A stretch of DNA of 64,000 bases, from the NCBI GenBank assembly GCA_013398295.1, contig VZSF01008221.1:241794-305793 (forward strand), read 5' to 3'. Numbering within the stretch: position 1 is the stretch's first letter; every line of letters starts with the position of its first letter. Positions 61,767 through 64,000 of this stretch are shown here, piece after piece. A program made the translations under genes and the position numbers. The notes under the pieces are model-generated. The model saw only the letters and a program-made list of their open reading frames with translations. It was not told the DNA's origin and did no database searches. The stretch comes from Chionis minor (lineage: Eukaryota > Chordata > Aves > Charadriiformes > Chionididae).

Positions 61767-62099
61767 CTGTTAAAATGTTTGACCTTTATTATAATTATAG
61801 TTTGACCTTTATTATAAAAAGACACCAAGAAACAAATGATGGCCAACATGAGAAAATGCATACTGCATACAAATGCAAAAGGTGAATATCCTATTTGAGC
61901 AAAATCAGTTCAGAATTCCTACAAGGTAAAGTTTTAGAATTACACCTGTCTTGTTTTAGTTTTCCATATTTGCCATCTGCAATGACAAAAGCATACTGGA
62001 AAAAACACTATGTTATTTTTGCTTATGCCCAATGCACTTTAGTGTAACTGCAGTCCAATATGCTATCGAAATGCAAAAGTGAAAAACAACACAACTTAT
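61767..62099 (-). other. Retained intron of the RBBP6 pseudogene
   Basis: 333 bases, AT-rich, no feature seen. Its donor position reads ATAAGT instead of GTAAGT. Confidence 0.7.
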
Positions 62100-62423
62100 T
62101 CCTCTTTAAGTCTCTGGTGTTCTCTGTAAAACTCCTCCCTAGATAAAGGAGGTGCTTGTGTCATTGGGAGGGTATTTGAATAAGCTGTTGGTACCTAAGG
62201 TGATGACATGGTTGCAGGAGCTGGGCGATATCCTGGAGTGGGGGACAGTGTAGCCAGGAGACGGAGGATGACCAGGTGGAAACTGAGGAGGAAAGTGTGG
62301 TGGCAGTACCCCTGGTGGAAGAGGAAGTGCTGGAGTTGGAGACACAGGCACGATAATGCTGGTAGTGTTGGGGCCTGAGTCCTTTGGGTACATTCGCTAC
62401 ACAGGCATCCTTGATTTGAACAT
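62100..62423 (-). pseudogene. RBBP6: RBBP6 pseudogene, Pro-rich exon
   Basis: It begins after an AG acceptor (ggtttctttag). An early TAG (62397-62399) is followed by MYPKDSGPNTTSIIVPVSP and the Pro-rich LPPGVLPPHFPPQFPPGHPP typical of RBBP6. Frameshifts follow, and it ends QAPPLSREEFYRE, then LKEE. The donor G is changed to A, which gives an in-frame TAA. More 5' exons would be expected to the right, beyond the satellite or the window edge. Confidence 0.88.
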
Positions 62424-63540
62424 CTAAAGAAACCCCAAAACATGTCACTGTTTGTTACTCTCTGCCCTGATTTTTCAAGAGGAAAGCAAATGAAGTGGGA
62501 GCATGGTGGCAAATACTTTATGTTCTGAACTTAAGCATTTTTCTCCCTGCTTCCAATTCATTTGAGACTACCCTGTTTCTTGATCCTCATACTTGCCTTC
62601 CACATCCTCACACACAGCAGTTACCTCAGCCTTCTCTCCTTATCCTCAGCTTTGCCACTGTAGATGGAGGCTGCCCATGCTTAAAAGAGGCTCCCATGTG
62701 CCAAGCACCCACTGCTCCTCTGCCACTCCTTGATATACTTAATACTTCACACTTCTGATCTTCGAGTACTGCACAAATATTAACTAGTCTCTCAAACTTC
62801 TCTTAACTTCTGCCACATACACTTCCTAAGTTCTTGCCTCATGATGATCAATTTGGCCTGTTCTCATCCCTGACTTGTTATTTTCTTGCTCACTGAATTT
62901 GAAATTTTAGACAATCTGTGCGATGGATCCTGGTTTTTGTTTTGGTTTATCTTCAATATTTTACAAACACAATGCACCCTTCCAACCTAGAACAAATATA
63001 TGCCAAAAGGAAGGACTAATGACATTGTAGTCGTAGATAAAACAGACTCCTCTCTCTCCAACTGGGAGAAAGCAGCTTGGCTATTGGGGTAGACTAAATT
63101 GAAGAAAACCAAAATGGTCATAACATAACAGCCTTGGCTTTTCCAGTAATTTGCTCAATCAGTATCAACTAAGTTGTTAAAAAGAGAACGTTGAAGGCTG
63201 ATTTCTATTGGGAAATCTTCAGACTTATTCAGCCAGTCATCAAAAGGGTGGCTTTCCACCCGATCCCTAAATTATATTTCATTTTTATGGACTCCACAAC
63301 AGTGTTCATTTTTCAGAGTCCTCTTTTCAGTCATGTATAGGAGTTTTATTTGAAATAATCTTACTGCAAGCACAGATACCCTTAGTCTAAGCCAATTCAA
63401 ATCAAACCACGTGAACACTCATTACCACTTGTATTCTCCACAGCTATCTGTGCATGCTTATATTATTAAAAATCAGCTGCTGTGTAAGTTAAGTGTTACG
63501 GCCCCATTTAAGGGGTTAGAAGTAGTTATATATTGAATTT
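62424..63540. other. No feature recognised
   Basis: About 1.1 kb between the RBBP6 pseudogene exon and the satellite. It could be a pseudogene intron. No exon was identified. Confidence 0.5.
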
Positions 63541-64000
63541 GAGACAGTGAAGGGAAGGTATGGCTTTCCCTGGTGGCTCTTTTGGTTTCGGAGTAATTCC
63601 TGGATGTTTGCTGCTTTTGAGCCCGGCTGGCCTGAGAGTGGAAAATAGGTGCCTTTGAGAATGAAGACCAGGAGGAAGCAGCCAGCCCCACTCTGTGTGC
63701 TGAAATGCATGTGTCTCCAAGAGACAGTGAAGGCAAGGTATGGCTTTCCCTCCTGGCTCTTTTGCTTTGGGAGTAATTACTGGACGTTTGCTGTTTTTTG
63801 AGCCCGGCTGCCCTGAGTGTGAAAATAGGTGCTTTTGAGAATGATGATCGGGAGGAAGCAGCCACCCCACTCTGTATGCTGCAATGCATGTGTCTCCAAG
63901 AGACAGTGAAGGGAAGGTATGGCTTTCCCTCCTGGCTCTTTTGGTTTGGGAGTAATTGTTGGACGTTTGCACTNACTTTTTTTGCCTGGCTGAACTGAGA
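63541..64000. repeat. Tandem satellite, about 180-bp unit
   Basis: Units start at 63541, 63721 and 63900 with gagacagtgaaggs and aaggtatggctttccct. Other anchors are gagcccggctg, ggaggaagcagcca and aatgcatgtgtctccaa. The first two units are 180 and 179 bp and differ at about one base in ten. The third runs into the N at 63974, after which the text resumes in phase (tttttttgcctggctgaact). The array thus continues past the window. The three minus-strand open frames here are just repeat translations. Confidence 0.9.

Noticed and set aside
63541..63974. CRISPR-like array or coding repeats at the right end
   Set aside because: The repeats are contiguous units of about 180 bp without spacers in a bird genome, which is satellite DNA.

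Overview
The window looks like avian nuclear DNA. It carries many CR1 LINE fragments with the typical 3' end (ATTCTATGATTCTA-like), several avian-type ERV LTRs, AT-rich introns and a CpG-island promoter. The LTRs starting TGTYRTGGKTTAACCCC are, to my knowledge, commoner in Neoaves than in galliforms, so a neoavian bird is the best guess (inference). The sequence is a draft assembly: it has a 292-base N gap at 36279-36570, NN at 32353-32354, and single Ns at 44170, 46762, 49173 and 63974.

Left part (1 to about 36.9 kb): the 5' half of RLF (rearranged L-myc fusion, a large zinc-finger nuclear protein) on the minus strand. Exons 5, 4, 3 and 2 lie at 2715-2917, 10663-10795, 24338-24419 and 30884-31038. 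All are open, have canonical splice sites and keep compatible phases. Exon 1 and the start codon are not visible and most likely lie in the N gap inside the CpG island. Exons 6 onward lie left of base 1. The introns hold CR1 fragments and LTRs, including an LTR inside an LTR (target-site duplication ATTCC) and an LTR inside an old CR1.

Middle part (36.9-54 kb): a gene-poor flank, then a broken endogenous retrovirus complex on the plus strand. In order it has an LTR with a Lys1,2-like primer binding site, a decayed ERVL-like gag-pol (protease, RT, RNase H, integrase), a class II (ERVK-like) gag zinc-knuckle and dUTPase piece, a solo LTR inserted in the dUTPase (target-site duplication GACCC), and the rest of the class II dUTPase, protease and RT. 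Three blocks (2010, 473 and about 2320 bp) occur twice at near identity, each pair separated by exactly one N. These are almost certainly unmerged contig overlaps. Collapsing them shortens the inter-LTR part from about 10.8 to about 6.0 kb. Every retroviral frame seen is broken.

Right part (54-64 kb): unique sequence, then a minus-strand unprocessed pseudogene of RBBP6. It keeps its introns, one of which carries a CR1 insertion, but has stops, frameshifts, a large internal deletion and a damaged splice donor. The window ends in a tandem satellite of about 180 bp that runs into the last N.

I found no coherent new biological system. The items most worth a second look are the mosaic and nested ERV with its assembly duplications, the RBBP6 pseudogene and the 180-bp satellite.
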